A program made the translations under genes and the position numbers. Shown in pieces: positions 6,844 through 14,465 of a DNA stretch of 22,095 bases (positions are counted from its first letter, which is position 1; each line of letters opens with the position of its first letter). Origin of the DNA: a virus; IMG/VR virus record IMGVR_UViG_3300009432_000043, positions 1 through 22,095 of that record, one strand, 5' to 3'. The notes beneath the pieces are model-generated. The model was not told where the DNA came from. It did no database searches and worked only from the letters and a program-made list of their open reading frames with translations.

Positions 6844-8706
6844 TTAGTGTGTTTCGTACCAGTTGTCACCTGACATTGCTTCGCCATCCATACAAGTAAC
6901 ACCAAACAACTTAGGTGCTTCTCTGAATGATTCAGCAGCTATTTCCATAGCTCGTTCCACTTGATCCTCTCGTACTGAGAGCTGGAACTCATCGTGGTAA
7001 AGAACCATAGGGCGTACTTCAATACCTTCTGCTCTCATCTTGTGCATAGCATATACATAGGCACCTTTACAAGTCACAGCTTCCATACTTTGCAGTAGGT
7101 AGTTAAGTGCTTTGTGTCCGGAGTCTAGATATATACGTCTACCATCGATTGCAGGTATGCTCGCCCTTTCCTTTCTATGCTCGCACATCTTAACAATCTC
7201 CATGAGACGATCGGTAAGGCGTTTGAACCCGGGAATTGCGGCGGCAAACTTTGCACGAGACTCACCCCCTGCCTTCTTATTTCTAACTCCTGTAAGGATG
7301 AGACCGAGTTTCTCCAAACCTGCTCCGAACAAGAATGCGTAAATCCAAGGTTTAGCTGTGGATCTTTTGCAACCGAGTATATCGGCATTCTTCTGGTGAA
7401 CGTCTCCATTGATGACCTCATCTGTAAAGTCTTGATCTTTAATATAATGACACAAAGCTCTAAACTGGTTACCAGAACTATCGGCACCTACTACCTTGTA
7501 TCCTCTTTCACAACCGAACAGAGAGCGCATTTGTTTACCCCAAGCAGCATCACTACCGGGAACATTCACGACAATCTTGTGACGAGAGCGACCAGTTGGG
7601 GTTCCAATAACAAACATATCGCCCCGCAGTCTTCCATCATCATCTACGTTCTTAATCCAACCATTTAGAATACCGAGGCGGCTCTTAGTTGTAGTATAAG
7701 TATCGATTAACAAACCATCTCTACCTAACAAAGCCAGTGACTCAGAACAGAGCTTAGGTGACTTCTTTTTAAACTCCTTGCCTATTCTCTCCCAGTTCCA
7801 ATCTAAAGGATCCCATCCGATAGAGTAGAGGTGGAGCTTAACGGCATCCATTGATGTAATATCGGGGTATATAAACTCAACACGATTATACTCACCTTCT
7901 ACCATTCGGGCACTTGTCTGACCGTTCTCTGAAGGTATCTTGAACCAAGAAGATGTTCTGGCCATATAGCCACCATTTATCTTGAACTCAGGGAACTTCG
8001 TCTTTCGATCTAAACACTTAGCCTTCATCTTCATCTTTGGATTCATTTCATCTTCAATATCTTTAATCTCACACTCCATCTCAAACTGAAGTTTACGAGC
8101 AGCATCAATGTTAAACACCCAGCCGCCTGCTTGAGCTTCCGCTGTAAGCTTTGCAACTTCGTGCTCATTACGCATAGATGTGAAGAACATCTTTTTCTTG
8201 TCGGGTTCCATGTCCTTCGTGTAGAAAGTCATTTCCCTTGCTAATAGGCGATACACTTTTTCATTGATGCCAACATCTTCTCGACATCGATGTAACATAT
8301 CGTCACTGTAGTTTAACCAATCTTCGTGTTCAGGTTTTTTCTGACCCAGATACTCGCCCCACAAAGCAAGAGCGTGACGCCCGTTACCGAAGCGGTCATA
8401 ATCAAGTACCTGTGACATAATTAGTGTATCTCGAAGAATAGTCTTAGGGTTAGGAGTCCAACCTAGTAATTTCTTTAATAAAGGCAAGTCATACGAAAGT
8501 ATGTTATGTCCGATAAGTTCTTTAGCTTTATACAAATGGGGCCAAGCTTTCGCTAGTGGCTCTGCTGTGTCCGAGTGGTCACAGAAGATATACTCTTTAC
8601 CTGTTTCAAGGTCTTTCGTAACTACCATCCATATGTTATCTGCTGCAAGCTTCTTCCCTTGTTTAGAGAGTAGCCCGTTGCTTTCTACATCCCAGATTAA
8701 TTTCAT
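6844..8706 (-). CDS. DNA polymerase, family A with 3'-5' exonuclease (T7 gp5-like)
   Basis: Replicative polymerase, 620 aa (T7 gp5 is 704). Exonuclease motifs are intact: MKLIWDVES with D6 and E8, IGHNILSYD with D73, and CREDVG with D144. The polymerase has motif A at VGADSSGNQFR with D409, motif B at RSTAKPWIYAFLFGAG with K452 and Y456 (the T7 Y526 position, so tyrosine-type ddNTP behaviour would be expected), and motif C at LYHDEFQ with D572. TPTGRSRH (369-376) is the conserved TGR segment. The C-terminus NWYETH resembles the NWAICH end of T7 gp5. Whether host thioredoxin serves as processivity factor cannot be judged; the thumb insertion looks short. It ends 26 nt before the exported protein gene downstream. 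Confidence 0.96.
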   Translation of the reverse strand: MKLIWDVESNGLLSKQGKKLAADNIWMVVTKDLETGKEYIFCDHSDTAEPLAKAWPHLYKAKELIGHNILSYDLPLLKKLLGWTPNPKTILRDTLIMSQVLDYDRFGNGRHALALWGEYLGQKKPEHEDWLNYSDDMLHRCREDVGINEKVYRLLAREMTFYTKDMEPDKKKMFFTSMRNEHEVAKLTAEAQAGGWVFNIDAARKLQFEMECEIKDIEDEMNPKMKMKAKCLDRKTKFPEFKINGGYMARTSSWFKIPSENGQTSARMVEGEYNRVEFIYPDITSMDAVKLHLYSIGWDPLDWNWERIGKEFKKKSPKLCSESLALLGRDGLLIDTYTTTKSRLGILNGWIKNVDDDGRLRGDMFVIGTPTGRSRHKIVVNVPGSDAAWGKQMRSLFGCERGYKVVGADSSGNQFRALCHYIKDQDFTDEVINGDVHQKNADILGCKRSTAKPWIYAFLFGAGLEKLGLILTGVRNKKAGGESRAKFAAAIPGFKRLTDRLMEIVKMCEHRKERASIPAIDGRRIYLDSGHKALNYLLQSMEAVTCKGAYVYAMHKMRAEGIEVRPMVLYHDEFQLSVREDQVERAMEIAAESFREAPKLFGVTCMDGEAMSGDNWYETH

Positions 8707-8715
8707 TTATGTCTC

Positions 8716-8961
8716 CTATGTTATATGGAAAATCATTAACTCACCTTGTATATTAGCTTCATACAGATTCTCTTCCTTTTTTCCAATTTTTATCACATGA
8801 TGCCCTAAAATCCAATCAAGGTATTTAGGCACTAGCTCTTCATTTAATTTCATACGAAAAATAGTTTCTGAACTAGTTATGTTATACGTAATATCAGTAG
8901 CTCTTGTTTGGTTTTGAAACAAGGAAACAACTGTATCCGCAATCACTTTACTTCTACTCAT
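8716..8961 (-). CDS. Hypothetical protein, 81 aa
   Basis: No family recognised. Soluble, mixed alpha/beta composition with a hydrophobic C-terminal strand (LMIFHIT). The ribosome-binding site TTGGAGAAAATAAATG is strong, and the gene sits 9 nt upstream of the DNA polymerase start, in the same operon. Confidence 0.72.
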   Translation of the reverse strand: MSRSKVIADTVVSLFQNQTRATDITYNITSSETIFRMKLNEELVPKYLDWILGHHVIKIGKKEENLYEANIQGELMIFHIT

Positions 8962-8974
8962 TTATTTTCTCCAA

Positions 8975-9085
8975 TTATTTATTAGCTCTTTGATAAAAGT
9001 AGTTAAGCGGTAAATAAAAAGGTGCGATTAAAAGTACACCACCTATGATTAACATCCACTTTAAAACTATAAAGACCTTAATCAT
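8975..9085 (-). CDS. Tiny single-pass membrane protein, 36 aa
   Basis: A 36-codon frame begins at the ATG at 9085, overlapping the end of the DUF3310 gene by 8 nt. It reads MIKVFIVLKWMLIIGGVLLI and continues APFYLPLNYFYQRANK: a hydrophobic helix with a positively charged end. The gap between its neighbours is otherwise unexplained and the next gene starts 14 nt after its stop. No family recognised, and no strong ribosome-binding site beyond coupling to the upstream gene. Confidence 0.6.
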   Translation of the reverse strand: MIKVFIVLKWMLIIGGVLLIAPFYLPLNYFYQRANK

Positions 9086-9794
9086 TATTTTCAACATCAA
9101 TCTTCCCTGTTTGCACAAACTTAACTAAACAATTAGTGTACCAACGGGCTTTACGAATGTCTTGCTCATAATCATCTTTCTTACCAGCTCGCATTAGATA
9201 CTTATAGACTTGACCGAACAAGTGGGCTTCAACTCCTGACTTGCCATCTAGCATGTATTGCATCATTTCCATGTATTGCATACCGGGAACTACGTCATTA
9301 TAGTGCTGGCCGGATACATAATGGTCTACATCTTTTTCTTTAGGTAAAGGTTCTACTTCATCTAGACTCCCAAAGGACATAATACGCATCCAGTCTTCAA
9401 ACTCTCGCTGTACAATAGGGTCTTCAAAAGAAGCGGCGTAGTCTACTTCACCTTTCACATCTGTAAGCAAAAGTGCCAAGTCTTCGGCGTATACTTCCTC
9501 TTCTCGATCTTTTAGCTCTTGTAGCTCTTCTAAAGTATAAGGGAGTGTTGCATCGTTTTTCTCTTTTACTTCTTTAGCTACCGCGTTCCACTCAGCACTT
9601 TTCTGCCTCCTTTTAGCTACCGCGTCCCACTCAGCAGGAGTTGCATCATTTAATCTACGAGCGGCTTTAGCTAGTTTGCCTTTGCTTACATCAATCATAT
9701 CACTATCCTTTTGATTATCTACAAAATCTTGTAATTCATAGCGGTGATAAGGGTCTCTCTTGTGTGCTTCATAGAAGTCAGCAATATCTGTCAT
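9078..9794 (-). CDS. DUF3310 domain protein (T7 gp1.7-like nucleotide kinase relative)
   Basis: A 238-aa protein. The last 75 residues carry the DUF3310 pattern: DHYVSG, then VEAHLFGQVYKYLMRAGKKD and DIRKARWYTNCLVKF. In T7 a domain of this type is part of gp1.7, a nucleotide kinase acting on dGMP and dTMP, so a role in nucleotide supply is plausible. The N-terminal two thirds are highly charged and coiled-coil-like, with a short internal repeat (AEWDAVAKRRQ and AEWNAVAKEVK). The start overlaps the upstream stop as TAATG. Enzymatic function is inference; DUF3310 proteins lack classical P-loops and none is seen here. Confidence 0.75.
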   Translation of the reverse strand: MTDIADFYEAHKRDPYHRYELQDFVDNQKDSDMIDVSKGKLAKAARRLNDATPAEWDAVAKRRQKSAEWNAVAKEVKEKNDATLPYTLEELQELKDREEEVYAEDLALLLTDVKGEVDYAASFEDPIVQREFEDWMRIMSFGSLDEVEPLPKEKDVDHYVSGQHYNDVVPGMQYMEMMQYMLDGKSGVEAHLFGQVYKYLMRAGKKDDYEQDIRKARWYTNCLVKFVQTGKIDVENND

Positions 9795-10051
9795 TATACA
9801 TCTCCATTATCGAATATACATTGGTCTTCATAGGGTGCTACGTATCTGCGATAGAACTCTAGGTTTGCTCCATTGAGTGCGCCTAGGATATCATTACAGT
9901 TTTGGTAGCGTTTATCTGAGTTAGCAAACATTTCTTTAATTAACACAGCGATTAAGTATTGCAACTCGCCTGCTGTCTCTGGTGGTGAAGCTTCAATTTC
10001 TTTTATTAAGAATTTAAAGTTACTACGGTCTTCGGATTTAATGTATGGCAT
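9794..10051 (-). CDS. Hypothetical protein, 85 aa
   Basis: No family recognised. The start at 10051 (MPYIKSEDRSNFKFLIKEIE) is preferred because AAAAGGAATAATAAAATG gives a proper ribosome-binding site; the upstream in-frame ATG at 10084 lies inside the preceding small gene. Helical, with a C-terminal aromatic/acidic segment (YRRYVAPYEDQCIFDNGDV). The repeated ELQYLIAVLIKEMF-type helix resembles small regulatory proteins seen in marine phages next to DUF3310 genes, but I do not assign function. Confidence 0.72.
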   Translation of the reverse strand: MPYIKSEDRSNFKFLIKEIEASPPETAGELQYLIAVLIKEMFANSDKRYQNCNDILGALNGANLEFYRRYVAPYEDQCIFDNGDV

Positions 10052-10055
10052 TTTA

Positions 10056-10181
10056 TTATTCCTTTTCTGATTTAGTAGCTTCAACTAGGTCCCAAGCAAC
10101 ATTGTGTAAATACTCAGGGGTAGTCTCTTCCGGGTTTTCCAATGCCCATACCAAGTGTTCAACGATTTCTTTTACTGACAT
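10056..10181 (-). CDS. Hypothetical protein, 41 aa
   Basis: A short frame starting at 10181, MSVKEIVEHLVWALENPEET followed by a tail ending in ATKSEKE. AGAGGCTAAGATATG supplies a ribosome-binding site and the stop lies just before the next gene's start. Amphipathic helical composition, acidic. No family recognised. The tight fit between neighbours and good translation signal argue that it is real. Confidence 0.62.
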   Translation of the reverse strand: MSVKEIVEHLVWALENPEETTPEYLHNVAWDLVEATKSEKE

Positions 10182-10191
10182 ATCTTAGCCT

Positions 10192-10644
10192 CTAGGTATA
10201 ATAGGATGCGACGGCGTCAAGTGCGTCATCGATGTCATAGAATTTCTCAGTGTAGATTGAATCGAGAAACGGGTGTGGCTTGTCATTTTTATCTGCAATC
10301 ATTATAATAATCTTGTTTTTCATATGGGCATACATAAGTTCCATACTTGTCCCAGTGCCTCTACCTGCAGAACGTCTTATATCGGCTAACACAACTGTGG
10401 ATTGAGCGATATCTTGTAAGTCTTGTTTAAAGATACGCTTAGAAATGTTCATAGACCTAACTTCATCTTCTAAGAACTCACCTACTTGATCGTGGAAAGA
10501 TACACGGCGCGTAGGGTCAAGAGTTTCAATCGCTCTATAAGAAAGAAAGGTAGTAGATTTTTCTCTCCACCCTTTCATTTCTTTAACTGATACATCTTCC
10601 ATTGAACCTGCTAAATATACATAATTTGTTTTCATAGTATTCAT
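10192..10644 (-). CDS. Nucleoside 2-deoxyribosyltransferase-like protein
   Basis: A 150-aa protein with the layout of the nucleoside 2-deoxyribosyltransferase family: N-terminal strand and glycine turn in YVYLAGSMEDV, GWREKST helix, ETLDPTRR, a central DIAQSTVVLADIR strand, then the catalytic-glutamate segment GTGTSMELMYAH and a closing strand with HPF. Family members exchange bases on deoxynucleosides or hydrolyse nucleotides, which fits nucleotide salvage or recycling of host DNA bases during replication. The start at 10644 has TTAAGGATTAATATG. The exact substrate cannot be told, and some relatives act as nucleotide sensors or toxins. Confidence 0.7.
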   Translation of the reverse strand: MNTMKTNYVYLAGSMEDVSVKEMKGWREKSTTFLSYRAIETLDPTRRVSFHDQVGEFLEDEVRSMNISKRIFKQDLQDIAQSTVVLADIRRSAGRGTGTSMELMYAHMKNKIIIMIADKNDKPHPFLDSIYTEKFYDIDDALDAVASYYT

Positions 10645-10652
10645 ATTAATCC

Positions 10653-10859
10653 TTAATTATTAAAATAAGCGGCTAAAGCCAATATTGCCATAAATGAATT
10701 TAAAGCTATTAAAGGTTTGTCACTTTGAACTACGCCTACATAGATCCAGAATACAGAACCTACAGAACCTAACAAGAAGTTGTAAGGCATATACCCAAAA
10801 GCAGCAACTACTGCACTGAGTATGATTAGGGATGTTGCAATCCATTTAATAGTTTCCAC
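10653..10859 (-). CDS. Small membrane protein, 68 aa, GTG start
   Basis: Two to three hydrophobic helices: WIATSLIILSAVVAAFGYMP, VGSVFWIYVGVVQ, and LNSFMAILALAAYF. This resembles a small membrane protein common in marine phages, whose function is unknown. The first codon is GTG at 10859, directly after the stop of the upstream gene (TAAGTG), so translation probably depends on coupling. The next in-frame ATG would lose the first helix. Soluble part is minimal. Confidence 0.68.
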   Translation of the reverse strand: METIKWIATSLIILSAVVAAFGYMPYNFLLGSVGSVFWIYVGVVQSDKPLIALNSFMAILALAAYFNN

Positions 10860-11036
10860 TTAACAATTTTCTTCTGGTATTAATAAGTCTTCACGACCTA
10901 CTGCTACACACACACTACTGTATTCCTCTACATGGTCAGGATCTATTTCCCAAGCATATAAGTTAAAAGCAATTCCGTTATCTATATAAAACTGGAATCT
11001 TTCGCTACCTTCATAGTTCTCTAATTCGCTAATCAT
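10860..11036 (-). CDS. Hypothetical protein, 58 aa
   Basis: A 58-codon frame starting at 11036 by an ATGA overlap with the stop of the upstream gene. It starts MISELENYEGSERFQFYIDN and ends REDLLIPEENC. Acidic, mixed alpha/beta, no membrane segment. It exactly fills the space between its neighbours, with overlap at the start and an adjacent GTG start after its stop. No family recognised. Confidence 0.65.
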   Translation of the reverse strand: MISELENYEGSERFQFYIDNGIAFNLYAWEIDPDHVEEYSSVCVAVGREDLLIPEENC

Positions 11037-11275
11037 TCATCAATCTCCACTGGTTCGCCCCAGCCAAATACGACTAGGGTCACGAGTTCATCATCTTTAA
11101 TCGGGTCTGAAACGTCTGAAGTTATTAAGCGCCAATCCGCAATAATCTCGTCTTCTTCAAGAATAGTGAGAAGTGCCATCTGCATTATAGCGGTTTCTGC
11201 TGGGATATCAGCAAGGGATGTAGACTCATACGTATTAAAAAGTTCTTTAATGCTTTTATCTTTTTCGCGACTCAT
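11033..11275 (-). CDS. Hypothetical acidic protein, 80 aa
   Basis: No family recognised. Strongly acidic (ILEEDEIIADW, DPIKDDEL, GWGEPVEIDE), soluble, possibly a DNA-mimic-type small protein, though that is only an impression from charge. ACAAGGAAACACTAATG is a good ribosome-binding site. It is the first gene after the terminator that closes the SSB gene, so it needs read-through or its own promoter. Confidence 0.68.
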   Translation of the reverse strand: MSREKDKSIKELFNTYESTSLADIPAETAIMQMALLTILEEDEIIADWRLITSDVSDPIKDDELVTLVVFGWGEPVEIDE

Positions 11276-11298
11276 TAGTGTTTCCTTGTATTTTGATT

Positions 11299-11329
11299 AA
11301 AAACCCCTACAGAAGTTAATCTGCAGGGG
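11299..11329 (-). terminator. Intrinsic terminator after the SSB gene
   Basis: Minus-strand RNA pairs CCCCUGCAGA with UCUGUAGGGG (10 base pairs with one G-U wobble that is a mismatch on the other strand) around a 6-nt loop, followed by UUUUU. It lies 11 nt past the SSB stop. Together with the promoter candidate at 11964-11988 it would make SSB a separately boosted transcription unit. Confidence 0.85.
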
Positions 11330-11340
11330 CTGAAAGGTTC

Positions 11341-11838
11341 TTACCATTGATCGTCATCAGAGTCAGTGTCGACAGGCACAACAACTTGAGTTGCTCCTTC
11401 GTCTTCAAAGCTCAATCCAGCTTTAGACTTGTATTCTACAAGACGTGTTACTTGAATGCCTTTAATGCTAAAACCGGTACCAGTTTTACCATTCATCGTG
11501 TATTCATATTGATCAATCTGAACATTACCAATAGAACCATTACCAATGATAGTACCATCGAGAGGCATTAATTGACCATCTACAATAGTAGGTGGCTTAC
11601 GAGGTGTTCCGTCACGCATTGCTGCTTTAGCTTTAAGATTTACTTGGTAGTACAGACCATCATCGTCTTCTTTAGGGGTTACGTTTAATTCGGCCTCTTT
11701 CCAAGTCTTTGCTTCGTCTTTTGAACGAGTTCGGACTTGAACTTCCCAATGTGGCTGGGGAGCGTTGAAAGGGTTTACTGGAGAAGCTGGATCAAGTTTA
11801 GCCCAGAAGAGTTCTGCATTACGGATTACGATTGACAT
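11341..11838 (-). CDS. Single-stranded DNA-binding protein (T7 gp2.5-type role)
   Basis: A 165-aa protein in the position and of the type of phage ssDNA-binding proteins (DUF2815-like/gp2.5-like OB fold). It starts MSIVIRNAELFWAKLDPASP and has an OB-like beta-rich centre (YQVNLKAKAAMRDGTPRKPP, GSIGNVQIDQYEY). It ends in an acidic tail with a terminal aromatic residue, DTDSDDDQW. In T7 gp2.5 the acidic tail ending in phenylalanine contacts DNA polymerase and helicase, so the same recruiting role is likely. AAAGGAAATACCCTATG precedes the start. A structured 134-nt leader from a phage promoter candidate and a strong terminator frame the gene, which fits a need for high expression. Confidence 0.82.
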   Translation of the reverse strand: MSIVIRNAELFWAKLDPASPVNPFNAPQPHWEVQVRTRSKDEAKTWKEAELNVTPKEDDDGLYYQVNLKAKAAMRDGTPRKPPTIVDGQLMPLDGTIIGNGSIGNVQIDQYEYTMNGKTGTGFSIKGIQVTRLVEYKSKAGLSFEDEGATQVVVPVDTDSDDDQW

Positions 11839-11867
11839 AGGGTATTTCCTTTAAGTGTTTGAGGTTT

Positions 11868-11888
11868 GATAATGAGATATTCATTACC
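11868..11888 (-). promoter_or_regulatory. Hairpin in SSB mRNA leader
   Basis: Minus-strand RNA pairs GGUAAUGA with UCAUUAUC around a 5-nt loop (AUAUC). The G-U pair is an A-C mismatch on the plus strand, so the structure belongs to the SSB transcript. It lies 30 nt upstream of the SSB start and could stabilise the leader or shape translation. Confidence 0.5.
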
Positions 11889-11919
11889 TAGTTTTATGTA
11901 AGTGTTTTAGTCTTTAAAT

Positions 11920-11957
11920 ATACATAACGATAATGTCCCTTATGGGCATTAATGTAT
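11920..11957 (-). promoter_or_regulatory. Long bulged hairpin near the 5' end of the SSB leader
   Basis: Minus-strand RNA pairs AUACAU with AUGUAU, then UAAUG with CAUUA and CCC with GGG around an AUAA loop, leaving a 5-nt bulge (UCGUU) and a single bulged A: about 14 base pairs. It would begin about 15 nt after the predicted +1 at 11972, so it could act as a 5' stabilising hairpin. Confidence 0.5.
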
Positions 11958-11963
11958 GCATTG

Positions 11964-11988
11964 GGTTTCTTCTTTAGAAGGCGTCATT
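11964..11988 (-). promoter_or_regulatory. Candidate T7-class phage RNA polymerase promoter, copy B
   Basis: Identical over 25 nt to 315-339 and placed one base after the RNA polymerase stop codon. With the flanking T it reads TAATGACGCCTTCTAAAG to +1 at 11972, which shares TAAT at the upstream end and CTAxAG at the start site with the T7 promoter at identical spacing, and CTAAAG with T3. It would drive the SSB unit. Identity and spacing are seen; function is inferred. Confidence 0.65.
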
Positions 11989-11989
11989 A

Positions 11990-14317
11990 TTAACAAAATG
12001 CGAAATCAGACTCCATTATCGCATTCAAATCTAAGTTGCCTTTTGGGGGTAAAAGCTCTAAAGCGTTTACTTGGGTTAGTACATTTTCAAGAGGTTCACT
12101 GGCGTAAAAGTCTACAAAGGTCTCTCTAACTATCCTAAACATATCACTCATGTCTCCTATATGACAACCGAAGCTGTCGTGAATTACTGTAACAGGAAAG
12201 TCACAAGCTACTATGGTAGATGTTAAATGAGCTGCATCGAACGAATGCACTAGGTTAGGGGCAGCACCGGTCTTCTGTGCTCTCTTCTCTAGCTTTCTTC
12301 TTTCATACGGGCGTATAGTAAGTCGAAGGGTCTTAGGTGGGTTATAAAGCACTTTAGCTTCACCTTTCCCTTTGTACTTAGGTCTACTGCTACCTTCTTT
12401 ACAAAACCTAACTTCTAGCTGGATCTCTTTAGTGGCTTCATAAGCTTGGACTACTGGAAACCCAGTTATAGGGACATTCCACTTCAAGAACTCACCTTGA
12501 TCATTAGCTCTCTCAGCTAGTGTTCTGAACAAGTCAAGCATTGCCGCTGGTCCTTTCATATTGGAAAGTGTGGTGTCCATCAGCAAGTCGCCGAAGGGGT
12601 TAACCCATCCTTTCTCTTTAAACTTAAGCTCTTCAGACAGGGTTCGAGTATCATCAAATACTTGCTCTCTTACACCCATCTTAGTGACACCGTAGCCAAG
12701 AGTCATCACAGGTCGCTTCACAGTCTTTCGCTGAAGCTTCTTGTCAGTGGCTAGTCTCATCCAGAATGGGACAAACATGCCCTTAGTTTGCTCACGATTA
12801 TCCTTACGCCACTGGTCAAGCTCAGCAAATACAGCGTTCTTGTCTTCCTTGGTTACAGTCTTTTCCATCTTAAGTTTAATAGCTGTTACTTCTTTAATAA
12901 AGCGGTCAGCATTAGCTTTTAACTCAGGTGAGATCTCTTCGTACAACTCTGCTAGCGCTTGCCAAGTCTTCTCCGCGACGAACATATAGACGTCTCCGGG
13001 AATCTCAGTAGGCACAAGGTTAACAAGGTGAGCAACAGTATCATCAAGACTCAAAGCTGTCAGATGTTGTACACCGTTATTAGAACCGTCAATAAACAAA
13101 GGTAAAGCACTCTCGTACTCTTCTATGTTGCCTCCATACTCTAACCTTGTCTGTATGTTAGCCCACTCGAAACAACAAGCCAAGAATGACCACGACTTAT
13201 CTGCTTTAGTCCACCCGTTATTAGTGTAGGGGTCTTCAGCGTAAGCACATATGTCATCCATGTTATCTTGAACCCATTGAGCTCTACCATCTAGTGTCAG
13301 CTTGTCTTCACCCCAGCAATTCGCTGTGTGAACAGCAAACCAGTAAGCACCTTCTTCCCCTAGTGGTTTCTTGTGATCATACAAGATTAAACCTTTAGCG
13401 TTATCAGATGATTGCTCGTGTAGGTAAGAAGAGCCGGGGTAGATTCGACCTCTGAAATCACAATTGTACCTGTGATAAAATTTCTTATCTAGGAAGCCCT
13501 CTGCAATCGCAAGGATCGCATCTGCCTCCAAGTACATACCTTCTCTACTTGGCTTTCTTTCCTCCTTCTGATGTTTAAACGGCGAATCCTTATCCACAAC
13601 AAACTCACGGGAGAACACGGTTTCTCTATCTTGTTGTTTTAAAAGGGTTTTATACACAGAAAATACTTTATGGTTTATAACGTAACCTGTGGTCTGTAGC
13701 TTGTTCAAAGCATTAAGCACTATTGGACAGGTGTCTTTAGTAATGTGCTCTAGGGCTTTTGAGTTACCTCTACGGATTAACGTATGTCCGTCTATATGAT
13801 ATCCTGATTCCCAGTCAGGTGCGGCAGTAGACCGAGGGCTTTCTTCTAAGGAGGCTACATCTAACTCAGCCCATAACTCTTCAAACAAAGTCTCATCTAG
13901 CATATCAAGGTGGTAGGTAGCATTCTTAGTTCTGCTAGTGTCTTTTCCGCGTTGATGCATTTTCTCTATGCCTAATAATTTAAATCCGGCTTGAGGCTTG
14001 TCTTTATTACAATAAGCTTCTAGTATTTTTAAACCGAAATACAAAGAGATCTTAGTTTCATTTTTATCATCCTCTTTTATCCCAATGTTTCTTCTAACTT
14101 TATTACCAAGCTTTATTGCGGTTTCGGTTAGCATGGATCTACTTCTTAACGCCATTAACACTGAGCCAAGAGTCATTTCAACAATCTCAATTACAGTTTC
14201 ATTCCAGTCCATCCCTTCCTCTTCAAGGTATTCTGGAAACCACTTATTGTTATTTCTCCCGTCCTTAGTGTCTATCAGGCGTTCTGCCATGCTGTCTATA
14301 AGGCGTTGTTTCGGCAT
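11990..14317 (-). CDS. DNA-directed RNA polymerase, single-subunit T7 type
   Basis: The phage polymerase, 775 aa versus 883 for T7, the shortfall being in the N-terminal domain. Conserved catalytic landmarks are intact: DFRGRIYPG (287-295), FIDGSNNGVQHLTAL with D410 (T7 D537), KRPVMTLGYG with K534 and Y542 (T7 K631 and Y639), NLVHSFDAAHL, and VIHDSFG with H713 and D714 (T7 H811 and D812). It ends in ESDFAFC, one residue different from T7's ESDFAFA foot. The start at 14317 has CTAGGAGCAGTAAATG. The T7-like specificity residues cannot be mapped by eye, but two promoter candidates of T7 layout are in the window. Directly upstream is a 34-bp hairpin with T13, so its own expression probably depends on read-through. 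Confidence 0.97.
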   Translation of the reverse strand: MPKQRLIDSMAERLIDTKDGRNNNKWFPEYLEEEGMDWNETVIEIVEMTLGSVLMALRSRSMLTETAIKLGNKVRRNIGIKEDDKNETKISLYFGLKILEAYCNKDKPQAGFKLLGIEKMHQRGKDTSRTKNATYHLDMLDETLFEELWAELDVASLEESPRSTAAPDWESGYHIDGHTLIRRGNSKALEHITKDTCPIVLNALNKLQTTGYVINHKVFSVYKTLLKQQDRETVFSREFVVDKDSPFKHQKEERKPSREGMYLEADAILAIAEGFLDKKFYHRYNCDFRGRIYPGSSYLHEQSSDNAKGLILYDHKKPLGEEGAYWFAVHTANCWGEDKLTLDGRAQWVQDNMDDICAYAEDPYTNNGWTKADKSWSFLACCFEWANIQTRLEYGGNIEEYESALPLFIDGSNNGVQHLTALSLDDTVAHLVNLVPTEIPGDVYMFVAEKTWQALAELYEEISPELKANADRFIKEVTAIKLKMEKTVTKEDKNAVFAELDQWRKDNREQTKGMFVPFWMRLATDKKLQRKTVKRPVMTLGYGVTKMGVREQVFDDTRTLSEELKFKEKGWVNPFGDLLMDTTLSNMKGPAAMLDLFRTLAERANDQGEFLKWNVPITGFPVVQAYEATKEIQLEVRFCKEGSSRPKYKGKGEAKVLYNPPKTLRLTIRPYERRKLEKRAQKTGAAPNLVHSFDAAHLTSTIVACDFPVTVIHDSFGCHIGDMSDMFRIVRETFVDFYASEPLENVLTQVNALELLPPKGNLDLNAIMESDFAFC

Positions 14318-14340
14318 TTACTGCTCCTAGTTGGTTTAAC

Positions 14341-14451
14341 AAAAAAAAAAAAACGTCTAGCCCCCTGCCCTTACAGGTTCTATATAAAACACTAATAGCC
14401 CGAAGGCCATCAATGGATTATATAGAACCTGTAAGGACAGGGGGCTAGACG
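14341..14451 (-). terminator. 34-bp inverted repeat followed by T13, before the RNA polymerase gene
   Basis: Arms at 14354-14387 and 14418-14451 are complementary over 34 bp. The only deviation is a G-U pair in minus-strand RNA (C-A mismatch on the plus strand), so the structure is kept as minus-strand RNA. The 30-nt loop contains a second hairpin, AUGGCC-UUCG-GGCUAU. The stem is followed by 13 consecutive U residues (14353-14341). This has the form of a very strong intrinsic terminator, but it ends only 23 nt before the RNA polymerase start. It could also be an RNase III target, attenuator or a small inverted-repeat element. The right arm's end reads TATAAT on the minus strand, without a recognisable -35. 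Confidence 0.8.
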
Positions 14452-14465
14452 CTTGCGCGTGGGTG

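Noticed and set aside
7125-7668. Overlapping open frames on both strands inside the DNA polymerase gene (also at 204-401, 2990-3199, 12741-12989, 15234-15512, 19207-19446)
   Set aside because: They are shadows of clearly coding genes, without ribosome-binding sites or recognisable protein features.
11299-11329. Possible riboswitch or RNA element
   Set aside because: Simple stem plus U-tract after a stop codon is fully explained as an intrinsic terminator.
11347-11365. CUGAUGA near the end of the SSB gene as a fourth hammerhead
   Set aside because: It encodes the acidic tail and has no GAAAC or matching stems nearby.
14387-14420. TATAAT on the minus strand within the large hairpin as a host promoter for the RNA polymerase gene
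   Set aside because: No recognisable -35 at 16-18 bp, and the hexamer is part of the inverted repeat arm.
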